This document shows positions 38,678 through 46,166 of a DNA stretch of 64,000 nucleotides, one piece after another. The DNA is from Marinifaba aquimaris (GTDB lineage: Bacteria; Pseudomonadota; Gammaproteobacteria; Enterobacterales; Alteromonadaceae), in contig NZ_JABULX010000006.1 of NCBI RefSeq assembly GCF_013328345.1, positions 94,669-158,668 of the forward strand. Reading direction: 5' to 3'. Below the pieces are notes generated by a model that saw only the letters and a program-made list of their open reading frames with translations, searched no databases and was not told the origin of the DNA. Position 1 is the stretch's first letter. Each line of letters opens with the position of its first letter. Position numbers and translations under genes: made by a program.

Positions 38678-39853
38678 ATGACCGAAGCGAAAAAAACCGT
38701 CTTTTTATTGGCACTGTGCCAAGCATTAGCGATGACGATCTCACCGATAATTATCTTAATTGCCAGTTTAATCGGCGTTAAATTGGCCAACAACAGCTCA
38801 TTGGCAACCCTACCTGTTGCGACCATGGTTGTAGGGACAGCATTGGGAACGGTGCCAATGGCGCTATTGATGAGGCAACTCGGCAGGAAAGTCGTTTTCA
38901 TTGGCGCTGTATCGGTCTGCAGTTTAATGACCTACCTGTTAACCATAGCGTTAAAATTAGAACATTTTGTTTTGTTTTGTATTTTCACAGGCCTTATCGG
39001 CTTTTCACTTGCTGGCTTACAACAAATTCGCTTTGCTGCGATTGAAGCAATGGGAGTGGAAAAAGCGGCAACCGCTACTTCCATTATTTTAATTGGTGGA
39101 GTTATCGCAGCTTTTTTAGGTCCGGAGCTGGCCATATTGGGCAAAGACTCAACAGATATAGAATTTGAAGGGTCATTTAGACTCGCAGCACTTTGCCTTT
39201 TGACTGTCGCTTTACTTTTATTCTTCTACAAACCAAAAACTGTCGAACAATCAAAACAGAGCGGACAAGCAAGAAAACTAACTGATATTTGCCGACAGCC
39301 AGGTTTATGGTTAGCTATTGGCAGTGCGAGTATTGGCTTTGCATTAATGTCATACATCATGACAGCTACACCAATTAGTATGCACCATCACAATCAACAT
39401 AATCTCGTTGATACCAAATGGGTAATACAAACGCATATCGCAGCTATGTTTTTACCGTCTTTATTTGTCCCTATCTTGGTCAAATACATTAGCCTGAACC
39501 GACTCATTCTAACCGGATTAGTGCTTTATGCGTTGTGTATTAGCATTGCCTTAAATGGTGTTGCACTGATGCATTACTGGTGGGCATTACTGCTATTGGG
39601 TATCGGCTGGAACTTCATGTTTATCGGCGGTACCAGTTTGCTTCCCAACCACTACAAAGCAAATGAAAGCTATAAAGTTCAGGCTTTTAATGACGCTAGT
39701 GTTTTTAGCTGCCAAGCCATTGCATCGATATCAGCAGGATGGGTTTTAAACCTTTGGAGTTGGCACACCCTACTCTATTCATGTGTACCTTTTATGCTGA
39801 TTTTACCGGCATTAATGGTTTGGGTTAAACACAGCTCAAAAAGTCAGGAATAA
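38678..39853 (+). CDS. MFS transporter
   Basis: 391 residues with 12 hydrophobic segments and MFS loop pattern (MRQLGRKVVFIGAVSVC between helices 2 and 3; a long central loop QSKQSGQARKLTDICRQ). Substrate unknown; its pairing with a divergent flavin-reductase-like gene under a shared palindrome suggests a small toxic or aromatic substrate, but this is inference. Single gene. Confidence 0.88.
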   Translation: MTEAKKTVFLLALCQALAMTISPIIILIASLIGVKLANNSSLATLPVATMVVGTALGTVPMALLMRQLGRKVVFIGAVSVCSLMTYLLTIALKLEHFVLFCIFTGLIGFSLAGLQQIRFAAIEAMGVEKAATATSIILIGGVIAAFLGPELAILGKDSTDIEFEGSFRLAALCLLTVALLLFFYKPKTVEQSKQSGQARKLTDICRQPGLWLAIGSASIGFALMSYIMTATPISMHHHNQHNLVDTKWVIQTHIAAMFLPSLFVPILVKYISLNRLILTGLVLYALCISIALNGVALMHYWWALLLLGIGWNFMFIGGTSLLPNHYKANESYKVQAFNDASVFSCQAIASISAGWVLNLWSWHTLLYSCVPFMLILPALMVWVKHSSKSQE

Positions 39854-39990
39854 CTTCAAATAGCCCTGTAATGGCCGCCATGTGGAATGCAAATACAAGC
39901 TTTAAATTGTATAGATACAAACGAGCCACTAGAGTGTAATTAAAATCGATGCTATAAAAGCACAAATATCAAACGGACTCGTGACTAAAA

Positions 39991-41295
39991 TTGGACAGCG
40001 TCGCTTATAAAAAAACGGAAAACCTGTTTTTAGCTGGATTATTGATTATCAGTTTTCTCGCTATTCTTGCCGAGGAATTATTATTAAAGCGCTCGCTAAA
40101 GCTCACGCCTGACAGTTCCAATGTGGCTATCTATAACTCTGACGACAGCCGAGTGACCGGAGCGTCACGATCTACATTGAAATATGATGAGAATGGCTTC
40201 TTATTAGATTGCCATATCGTTCAATCAAATTATGCTTGGCCTTATTGCTCTATTGTTTTTGATTTTTCCATTCCTGAGACGAGCTCTCAACCTTTTGGTT
40301 ATGATTTATCCGGCTACAGTGAAGTTGAAATAGAAGTCAGCTACCTTACGCCAGACCATCGTAATTTGGGAGCCCGGTTTCAAAGTAGAAATTTCAACCC
40401 TGCTTATAGCCAAATAGGGAATTTCGATAGTCTGAAATTTGGCACGCTAGAATTCTTCCCGGCCAAAGAAGAACAAGTCATTAAATTTAACCTGCAAGAT
40501 ATGAACGTTCCTTCGTGGTGGCTTGGTGCCAATAAAGTCACTCTGAGCCAGTCTCGACCTGAATACGGTGATGTTATTTTATTAGAGGTATCAACCGATT
40601 CAACCATCACACCAGGGCACTATCAACTTAGGTTAACGTCGTTAACACTTAAAGGCCGATACCTAGCCGATATCGATCTCTATTTATTAATCTCCTTACT
40701 TTGGGTCTGCTGTGGTTTTTTACTGCTAGTGAAAAGATTAAATGTCTTTAAATTTGCATTAATGGAAACACATAAAGAAAAACAGAACCTCAATGAAATC
40801 GTAATAAGAGATCAACTAACCGGGTGTTACAACCGAAACGCCTTGGATCAGTTTTTATCGAGCACATCTGAGCAGAGTATCAATACTGAATACTCACTGA
40901 TTATTTGTGATATCGACCACTTTAAACAAATCAATGATCAATACGGCCACCTCGTTGGCGATCAAGTCTTAACAGAACTCGTAAAATTAGTATCCAGATA
41001 CCTGACACCAAGCCAAAAGCTAATCCGTTGGGGAGGCGAAGAGTTTATTATTTTATGCCCTAACACCAAAGCTGATAATGCTGTAATACTGGCTCAGAGT
41101 ATTCGAACTGCAGTTCAACAAGCTACATGGCCAGAACAAATACAATTAACGGCAAGCTTTGGTGTCGCTGAAAAAGAAAGCCAAGAACATCAAAAAGCGT
41201 TGATGCACAGAGCGGATTTAGCTTTATACCACTCAAAAAGAACAGGGCGTAACAAAGTGAGTCTAGCGGGTTATGATCAAAGCATAGCGTCTTAA
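39991..41295 (+). CDS. membrane diguanylate cyclase with periplasmic beta-sandwich sensor
   Basis: 434 residues. N-terminal membrane helix (NLFLAGLLIISFLAILAEEL), a periplasmic domain of about 180 residues that reads like a carbohydrate-binding-type beta-sandwich (IVFDFSIPETSS, YSEVEIEVSYLTPDHRNLGA, SLKFGTLEFFP, VPSWWLGANKVTLSQSRPEYGD), then a second helix (LLISLLWVCCGFLLLV). The GGDEF domain has the intact active site RWGGEEFIIL and RDQLTGCYNRNAL. It makes c-di-GMP. The only available start is TTG 39991; an in-frame TGA lies three codons before it. Confidence 0.9.
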   Translation: MDSVAYKKTENLFLAGLLIISFLAILAEELLLKRSLKLTPDSSNVAIYNSDDSRVTGASRSTLKYDENGFLLDCHIVQSNYAWPYCSIVFDFSIPETSSQPFGYDLSGYSEVEIEVSYLTPDHRNLGARFQSRNFNPAYSQIGNFDSLKFGTLEFFPAKEEQVIKFNLQDMNVPSWWLGANKVTLSQSRPEYGDVILLEVSTDSTITPGHYQLRLTSLTLKGRYLADIDLYLLISLLWVCCGFLLLVKRLNVFKFALMETHKEKQNLNEIVIRDQLTGCYNRNALDQFLSSTSEQSINTEYSLIICDIDHFKQINDQYGHLVGDQVLTELVKLVSRYLTPSQKLIRWGGEEFIILCPNTKADNAVILAQSIRTAVQQATWPEQIQLTASFGVAEKESQEHQKALMHRADLALYHSKRTGRNKVSLAGYDQSIAS

Positions 41296-41316
41296 AGGCT
41301 GGGGCGTGAACGTGAG

Positions 41317-41973
41317 TTACCAGCTTTGATATTCAGCAATAATTTGTTGGTAAACAGCGTCCCTTTCACCATCTTCAACTCGCGGATATAAACGACACAA
41401 ACGAATCGCTTGCGCGAATTTATCCCGACCTAAAAACGCCAAAATTCGAACAAACAGCTTTTCATCGAGAAAGAAGGTTTTGACGGCATATTCAATCGCA
41501 TTTTCAATTGAATTAAAGCTTTTACCATCAAACTCAAAACTAGGCTCATCTTCAATATCTAAACTTTGACCATCAATGGCCAAAGGCCAACCCTTAAAAT
41601 CAATTCGACCTTGCATCAGTGTATACATAGGCCAAGCACTGCGTTTAAAGTTTTCAAAGTCCCGACCTTCAAGCTCTACTTCAGCTAATTCTTGTTCAGT
41701 CCAGTTAATACCAATATCGAGGATCTTTTTATGCTTTTTTGCCAATTTTTGTTTGATAGCTTTGCGGTAACTCAATATTGAATAAAAACCACTGCGCGTG
41801 ATCAACTGTCTGCATTCGTGGCAAACGGGTATCGAAAGTGCAGGATGATTAATGTAGCGGATCTCTTGAGCATGACGAGGAAAATCTATATCTGTATATC
41901 TGGGTTCACCACAGAACCAACATTGATGTCGGTGCTCAAACGGAATATCTATCAAAGGATAACGATGGGCCAT
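41317..41973 (-). CDS. hypothetical protein with N-terminal zinc-ribbon-like Cys pairs
   Basis: 218 residues. Two Cys pairs near the N-terminus (HQCWFCGEP and VCHECRQL) could bind zinc. The rest is helical and charged, including SYRKAIKQKLAKKHKK and a Trp/Glu-rich middle. I recognise it only as a conserved hypothetical of marine gammaproteobacteria. Upstream of it on the same strand, 6 bases away, lies bluB; the pair may be an operon. Confidence 0.7.
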   Translation of the reverse strand: MAHRYPLIDIPFEHRHQCWFCGEPRYTDIDFPRHAQEIRYINHPALSIPVCHECRQLITRSGFYSILSYRKAIKQKLAKKHKKILDIGINWTEQELAEVELEGRDFENFKRSAWPMYTLMQGRIDFKGWPLAIDGQSLDIEDEPSFEFDGKSFNSIENAIEYAVKTFFLDEKLFVRILAFLGRDKFAQAIRLCRLYPRVEDGERDAVYQQIIAEYQSW

Positions 41974-41979
41974 AGCTCG

Positions 41980-42663
41980 TTATTCTCCACTCTTTACTGA
42001 ACTTTGTGCTTGCTCATTCTTACCCGACCAAGTTTCAGTATGAATCGCCTGCTTAACATCACGTCTAGACTGCCAAGCTTTGCGTTCAAGTTCAGGTTTA
42101 TCATGAAATTCAGATACATAGCCAATGCACATATAACCAATGATTTGGATATCATTAGGAATAGCTAACACATCGTGCAATACCTCATCGTGCAAAATAC
42201 TGACCCAACCTAAACCTAAATTTTCAGCTCTTGCTGCTAACCACATATTTTGTACCGCACATACTGTGCTGTATAAATCCATTTCTGGCTTAATGGTTTT
42301 GCCCAGCACAACATCACCTGTGCGACTTCGATCACATGTCACACAAATTCCCAAAGGTGCATCTAAAATGCCTTCAAGTTTTAGCTTTTGATATTGGCTT
42401 TTTCTCTGCTCATCAAACATCTCTGCTGACTCTGCATTAGCCTGTTCAAACCCTGCTTTGATTTTGGCGCGCGTTTGCTCATTTTTAATGACGATAAAAT
42501 CCCAAGGCTGCATAAAACCGACACTTGGAGCATGATGCGCAGCATTTAAAATGCGTTGAATAACGTCATCTTCAATAGGCGTAGCTAAAAATTCACTACG
42601 CACATCTCGTCTGGCATATAACACTTGATAAAAAGCATCGCGTGTCGCTTTGTCTATCTTCAC
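41980..42663 (-). CDS. bluB: 5,6-dimethylbenzimidazole synthase (BluB)
   Basis: 227 residues of the nitroreductase fold in its BluB form: LYARRDVRSEFLATPI, AAHHAPSVGFMQPWDFIVI, TCDRSRTGDVVLGKTIKPEMDLYSTVCAVQNMWLAARAENLGLGWVSIL. It splits FMN to make the lower ligand of cobalamin. No other cobalamin genes are in the window, so it may serve a salvaged corrinoid. The start is GTG at 42663. Divergent from the BigR-like regulator. Confidence 0.9.
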   Translation of the reverse strand: MKIDKATRDAFYQVLYARRDVRSEFLATPIEDDVIQRILNAAHHAPSVGFMQPWDFIVIKNEQTRAKIKAGFEQANAESAEMFDEQRKSQYQKLKLEGILDAPLGICVTCDRSRTGDVVLGKTIKPEMDLYSTVCAVQNMWLAARAENLGLGWVSILHDEVLHDVLAIPNDIQIIGYMCIGYVSEFHDKPELERKAWQSRRDVKQAIHTETWSGKNEQAQSSVKSGE

Positions 42664-42737
42664 TTTTGGTGGTATCCAAATCCAATTTTGTCGGCATTAT
42701 GCAGTTAACCACTCGAGCTATCAATCGCAACCACAAC

Positions 42738-42776
42738 ATTAGAAAAAACTAATTTAACATTTACTAATTTAGTAAA
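42738..42776 (+). promoter_or_regulatory. inverted repeats, putative operator of the BigR-like regulator
   Basis: Two inverted repeats lie 45-83 bases before the regulator start: ATTAG-N6-CTAAT (42738-42753) and TTTACTA-ATT-TAGTAAA (42760-42776). The second is a perfect 7-bp repeat. Position fits autoregulation. Confidence 0.55.
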
Positions 42777-42820
42777 ACCTAATACAAAGAACGTCAGAAC
42801 CAAAAATAGAGTCAATTCCG

Positions 42821-43132
42821 ATGGATAAAACCAGTGACCTAGAAAAATTAGTACAAAGCGCTGAACAAGCGACCAGTATGTTAAAAGCGATGAGTAATCA
42901 AAGTAGGTTAATGATTTTGTGCCGTTTATTAGATAACGAGATGAGTGTTTCGGCACTCAATAAAGATATCCCTTTGAGCCAATCAGCTCTGTCACAGCAC
43001 CTAGCTGCGCTGAGAAAGGCAGAGTTAGTGAAAACCAGAAGACAAGCGCAAACAATTTATTACCGTTTGGCAGATGATAAGCCGCAAAAAATCATTGCCG
43101 TATTAAAGCAATGCTTTTGTCCTGATATTTGA
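42821..43132 (+). CDS. ArsR-family persulfide-sensing repressor (BigR/SqrR/YgaV type)
   Basis: 103 residues with a winged helix (LSQSALSQHLAALRKAELV). The arsenic site (ELCVC) is missing. One cysteine lies at residue 34 and two at 98 and 100 near the C-terminus (QCFCPDI), matching the two-cysteine thiol-persulfide switch of BigR/SqrR. It heads an operon of two YeeE/YedE proteins and a DUF442 phosphatase-like protein, the usual sulfide-response company. It should repress until reactive sulfur species form a Cys-Cys polysulfide link. Confidence 0.85.
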   Translation: MDKTSDLEKLVQSAEQATSMLKAMSNQSRLMILCRLLDNEMSVSALNKDIPLSQSALSQHLAALRKAELVKTRRQAQTIYYRLADDKPQKIIAVLKQCFCPDI

Positions 43133-43154
43133 TAAACATATAAAAGGTTGAATT

Positions 43155-43574
43155 ATGCAAACCTATTACCCTGCTCTATTTGGAGGCATTTTAATTGGCT
43201 TATCTGCATTACTGCTGATGTTTAGCATAGGTCGTATTGCAGGTATCAGCGGGATAAGTTTTACCGCTATCCAGTCACTTACTCGTCGACCAAAAACAAG
43301 TCACTGGCGATGGTACTTTTTAGCAGGCTTAATACTGGCAACGCTAATAACGCAATTTGTATTTGAACTGCCTATCCCAACTATCGATCGCACTAGCCCG
43401 GTGATTATAGTCGCAGGCTTGTTAGTAGGCTTTGGAACGCACCTGGGTTCAGGCTGTACCAGTGGTCACGGCATTTGCGGCATCAGCAGATTATCTATTC
43501 GTTCAATCACCGCCACGGGTATTTTTATGCTAGTTGCTATGATCACCGTCTACATCACTCAATATATTGTTTAA
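43155..43574 (+). CDS. YeeE/YedE-family small membrane transporter, first half
   Basis: 139 residues with four hydrophobic segments and the family motif VGFGTHLGSGCTSGHGICGISRLS, whose cysteine is needed in thiosulfate/sulfur uptake by YeeE relatives. Together with the next gene it forms the split two-protein form (PmpA-PmpB-like) of the transporter. In the inner membrane; a role in moving sulfur species is likely. Confidence 0.88.
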   Translation: MQTYYPALFGGILIGLSALLLMFSIGRIAGISGISFTAIQSLTRRPKTSHWRWYFLAGLILATLITQFVFELPIPTIDRTSPVIIVAGLLVGFGTHLGSGCTSGHGICGISRLSIRSITATGIFMLVAMITVYITQYIV

Positions 43575-43585
43575 TTAAAATTCAT

Positions 43586-44017
43586 ATGCTTAAAAATATT
43601 TTAGTGCTTTTTTCAGGCCTGTTATTTGGTTGTGGCTTAATAGTTTCAGGCATGGCAGATGTTGATAATGTTATTGGCTTTTTAGATATCTTTGGCAATT
43701 GGCAACCGAATTTAATATTGGTTATGGCAGGGGCATTAGTAACAACTGCAATCGGCTATCAATTTATCTTTAAAAAGTCTAAACCACTATATAGTGAGCA
43801 CTATCATTTACCGAAGAAAAAACAAATTGATGCACCACTTGTAATTGGAGCTAGCTGTTTTGGTGTCGGCTGGGGATTAGTGGGCTATTGCCCTGGTCCT
43901 GCCATCGCTTCGCTGGGTAACCTAGATGTTCAAACTTTACTCTTTGTATTTGCGATGTTTTTTGGCATGATGGTTTCACACCAGTTACAGAAAGTAGCGT
44001 TTAATGATGAAAATTAA
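43586..44017 (+). CDS. YeeE/YedE-family small membrane transporter, second half
   Basis: 143 residues. Motifs GLLFGCGLIVSGMADVDNVIGFLDI and GVGWGLVGYCPGPAI mark the second YeeE/YedE half. The ATG at 43586 lies 11 bases after the previous stop; a longer open frame upstream would overlap that gene and lacks family similarity. It overlaps the next gene by 14 bases. Confidence 0.88.
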   Translation: MLKNILVLFSGLLFGCGLIVSGMADVDNVIGFLDIFGNWQPNLILVMAGALVTTAIGYQFIFKKSKPLYSEHYHLPKKKQIDAPLVIGASCFGVGWGLVGYCPGPAIASLGNLDVQTLLFVFAMFFGMMVSHQLQKVAFNDEN

Positions 44018-44552
44018 TTCAAAATTAGCCATTACAGGCCTAATGCTAAGTACTTTATCAGGTCTTCCTACTATGAGCTTTGCTGACAATCATTCAAAAA
44101 CTCCGTCAAGACCACTACAATTAGAGGCAGTTAACCTGCATCAACCTATTCCCGGTGTTTATTCCGCAGGGCAGCTCACTCAAAGTGACTTAACTAAGTT
44201 AAAGCATTCAGACGTTAAACTGATCATTAACCTGCGTCCAACGAGTGAAGCGAATACTTATGATGAAAGTAGTTTTTCAAACGCCATAGGTATTGAATAC
44301 CTCAATATTCCCATAGCCAGTGCAGCAGATATTAACTTTGCTAATGCCGATAAATTACAGCAAGCGCTGGAGCAAGCTAAAGGTGATGTGGTTGTTCACT
44401 GTGCCAGTGGTAATCGCGTAGGCGCGCTATTTGCTCTCAATGCATTCAAGCAAGGTAAAACAATAGAACAGTCCGTTGCTTTTGGTAAAACAGCTGGACT
44501 AACCCGCCTTGAACCCGTTGTAAAACAGGTACTGCAAGATTCAAATAAATAG
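44004..44552 (+). CDS. secreted DUF442 / TIGR01244 phosphatase-like protein
   Basis: 182 residues with a signal peptide ending near SMSFADN. The phosphatase-like active loop VVHCASGNRVGALFAL (HC-x5-R) is intact, and INLRPTSEANTYDE precedes it. DUF442 is the N-terminal domain of Blh (beta-lactamase-hydrolase-like), a persulfide-handling protein controlled by BigR; here it is stand-alone and exported. Substrate unknown; sulfur transferase or phosphatase activity is possible. Strong terminator follows. Confidence 0.82.
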   Translation: MMKINSKLAITGLMLSTLSGLPTMSFADNHSKTPSRPLQLEAVNLHQPIPGVYSAGQLTQSDLTKLKHSDVKLIINLRPTSEANTYDESSFSNAIGIEYLNIPIASAADINFANADKLQQALEQAKGDVVVHCASGNRVGALFALNAFKQGKTIEQSVAFGKTAGLTRLEPVVKQVLQDSNK

Positions 44553-44554
44553 GC

Positions 44555-44581
44555 AAAAAAGGCGCTATAAGCGCCTTTTTT
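44555..44581. terminator. bidirectional terminator after the BigR operon
   Basis: A perfect 12-bp stem (AAAAAAGGCGCT / AGCGCCTTTTTT) with a 3-base loop. It also ends the convergent yggN-like gene. Confidence 0.9.
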
Positions 44582-44599
44582 AATGGATATGATTACAAG

Positions 44600-45388
44600 T
44601 TAAATATGCTTGATAGCATTGAAGGACTCTAATTCAGGAATATTCTGCTGCAGTCTTAGCTCAAGTTGGTCCAGCTCAATTAACTTCTCACAAAATGCTT
44701 TAGATTGCTGGTCTAAACTACCTGACTCTTTTTCTAATTCAACAAATACATCTTCAGATAATTTTTCCATTCGAGATGAAAAGTCGCGCATTTTAGCTTT
44801 AAAGTCTTTGGTGTTGGTGTCATCGATAACAGCACTAACAAATCGATTAAAACTATCTAATAATGCTTTTTGAATTTCGTTAGACACTTGGCGATGAATA
44901 ATCTCTCTTAAATCATCGATGCGCTGCGGGCCAAGATAAAAGTGGTTTTCTCTGTGATTAAACTTTTCTGCCATGCGCATGACAACATGCTTTAGCTGAC
45001 CGCGGATGCGTTCATGATTTTCAGAACCTCTACCGTGTAAACCAATTGCCAGTTGCTCAACGTGTTCTGTCACTAACATGGTGCCATCCATCACCAAATC
45101 AATATATTGCGGCATATCCTGCTGCATACTTTTGATATAAAGTTTTACCAACTGGCGCTGACGTTCGTCTAATGGCAGTACTTCGCCTTTAATAATGACT
45201 TGATCAGGTTTATTGAACTGGACTTTAGTTCTGTGATTATCCAAATAGCGGATATGTTTATCAGTAATAATGATGCCAAGTTGGATGTCTGTCTGACAGC
45301 TTTTGTCACTGAGCACCGCTAACGCAGACCCCGAGAACAACAGATTTAACAGAGCCAAACAGCCCATTACAAAAGTAGAATTTTTCAT
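44600..45388 (-). CDS. DUF2884 (YggN-like) periplasmic protein
   Basis: 262 residues from ATG 45388, with a signal peptide (MGCLALLNLLFSGSALA). Family features: the SCQTDIQLGIIITDKHIRYLD start, RRQ-rich centre (ERQRQLVKLYIKSMQQDMPQY) and long helical C-terminus with SSRMEKLSEDVFVELEKE. YggN/DUF2884 proteins are periplasmic and of unknown function. A TTG five codons upstream is the alternative start. Confidence 0.82.
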   Translation of the reverse strand: MKNSTFVMGCLALLNLLFSGSALAVLSDKSCQTDIQLGIIITDKHIRYLDNHRTKVQFNKPDQVIIKGEVLPLDERQRQLVKLYIKSMQQDMPQYIDLVMDGTMLVTEHVEQLAIGLHGRGSENHERIRGQLKHVVMRMAEKFNHRENHFYLGPQRIDDLREIIHRQVSNEIQKALLDSFNRFVSAVIDDTNTKDFKAKMRDFSSRMEKLSEDVFVELEKESGSLDQQSKAFCEKLIELDQLELRLQQNIPELESFNAIKHI

Positions 45389-45522
45389 TGAATTAAACTT
45401 CAAGCTAACACATGGCGATCTTAGTCGCTGTTTTTATTTTTCGGCAATGAGTTTGCGTTCAATACAAAGCATTTATCGGTTAAGTGGCAGATATCTAACA
45501 CTTTCTACCGCTTCAATTACAA

Positions 45523-45551
45523 AAAAGGCACTTAGTATATAAGTGCCTTTT
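45523..45551 (-). terminator. terminator of the DUF1566 gene pair
   Basis: A perfect 12-bp stem (AAAAGGCACTTA / TAAGTGCCTTTT) with a 5-base loop and T run on the minus strand, about 70 bases beyond the stop at 45623. Confidence 0.85.
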
Positions 45552-45622
45552 GAACGTTCGCGTAATGTAGCAAATCTGTTTACTGAGTGTAAACCTTTGA
45601 CGTTCGATAATGTGATCCAGTT

Positions 45623-46165
45623 CTATAACTTTCTGACAAGACGAACAAACGAATAGGTTGTTTTTACCGTAAAGTTATTGCTACCTTCAGTAAAATTGAC
45701 GGCCCAAACTTGATCGCCAATTAAGCCACCATTACCGTCACTGTTGATAACAGGAGTACTCGACCAGTACTTTTCACTCAATGAATCAACAAACACTTCT
45801 GCATTTAATGCAGGCGCTTCACATTGTCTTTCAATAATCGACATCAACTCTTTAATATTGGGTAAACGCCAATTGCTAAAGTTGGCATATTCAGAGTCTT
45901 GGGCAGCAATTAATGCTTCTGACCAAGTATAAGCTTGCGCTGTTCCCGTGCAGGTATTATTGGCCTTATCCCAAGCCATACCTAAAGTACACATATGCCA
46001 ACTTAGCCCGGTTTTTTCATCAGTAGCAATACCATTTTCACTGTCTATTGTGTATTGGCTTGTTGGGGTACTTGCGCTAACAATGCTGCTATAACACACT
46101 GGTGCAGAGAAAACAGGCGCACTTAAAAAAGCACACCCCAAAATAAGTGATTTTACAGTTTTCAT
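45623..46165 (-). CDS. secreted DUF1566 protein
   Basis: 180 residues with a signal peptide (SLILGCAFLSAPVFSAP). One DUF1566 domain: NGIATDEKTGLSWHMCTLGM, YTWSEALIAAQ, NWRLPNIKELMSIIERQC and the closing SFVRLVRKL. DUF1566 is a lectin-fold-like surface domain with unknown ligand. It follows the larger DUF1566 lipoprotein by one base, and the two are clearly co-expressed. Confidence 0.85.
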   Translation of the reverse strand: MKTVKSLILGCAFLSAPVFSAPVCYSSIVSASTPTSQYTIDSENGIATDEKTGLSWHMCTLGMAWDKANNTCTGTAQAYTWSEALIAAQDSEYANFSNWRLPNIKELMSIIERQCEAPALNAEVFVDSLSEKYWSSTPVINSDGNGGLIGDQVWAVNFTEGSNNFTVKTTYSFVRLVRKL

Positions 46166-46166
46166 T

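Noticed and set aside
42821..43132. ArsR-family regulator as a second arsenic sensor
   Set aside because: No CVC metal site; the cysteine pattern and neighbours fit BigR/SqrR sulfur sensing instead.
43475..43585. Longer N-terminus for the second YeeE/YedE protein
   Set aside because: It overlaps the previous gene by 100 bases, and the residues show no family similarity.
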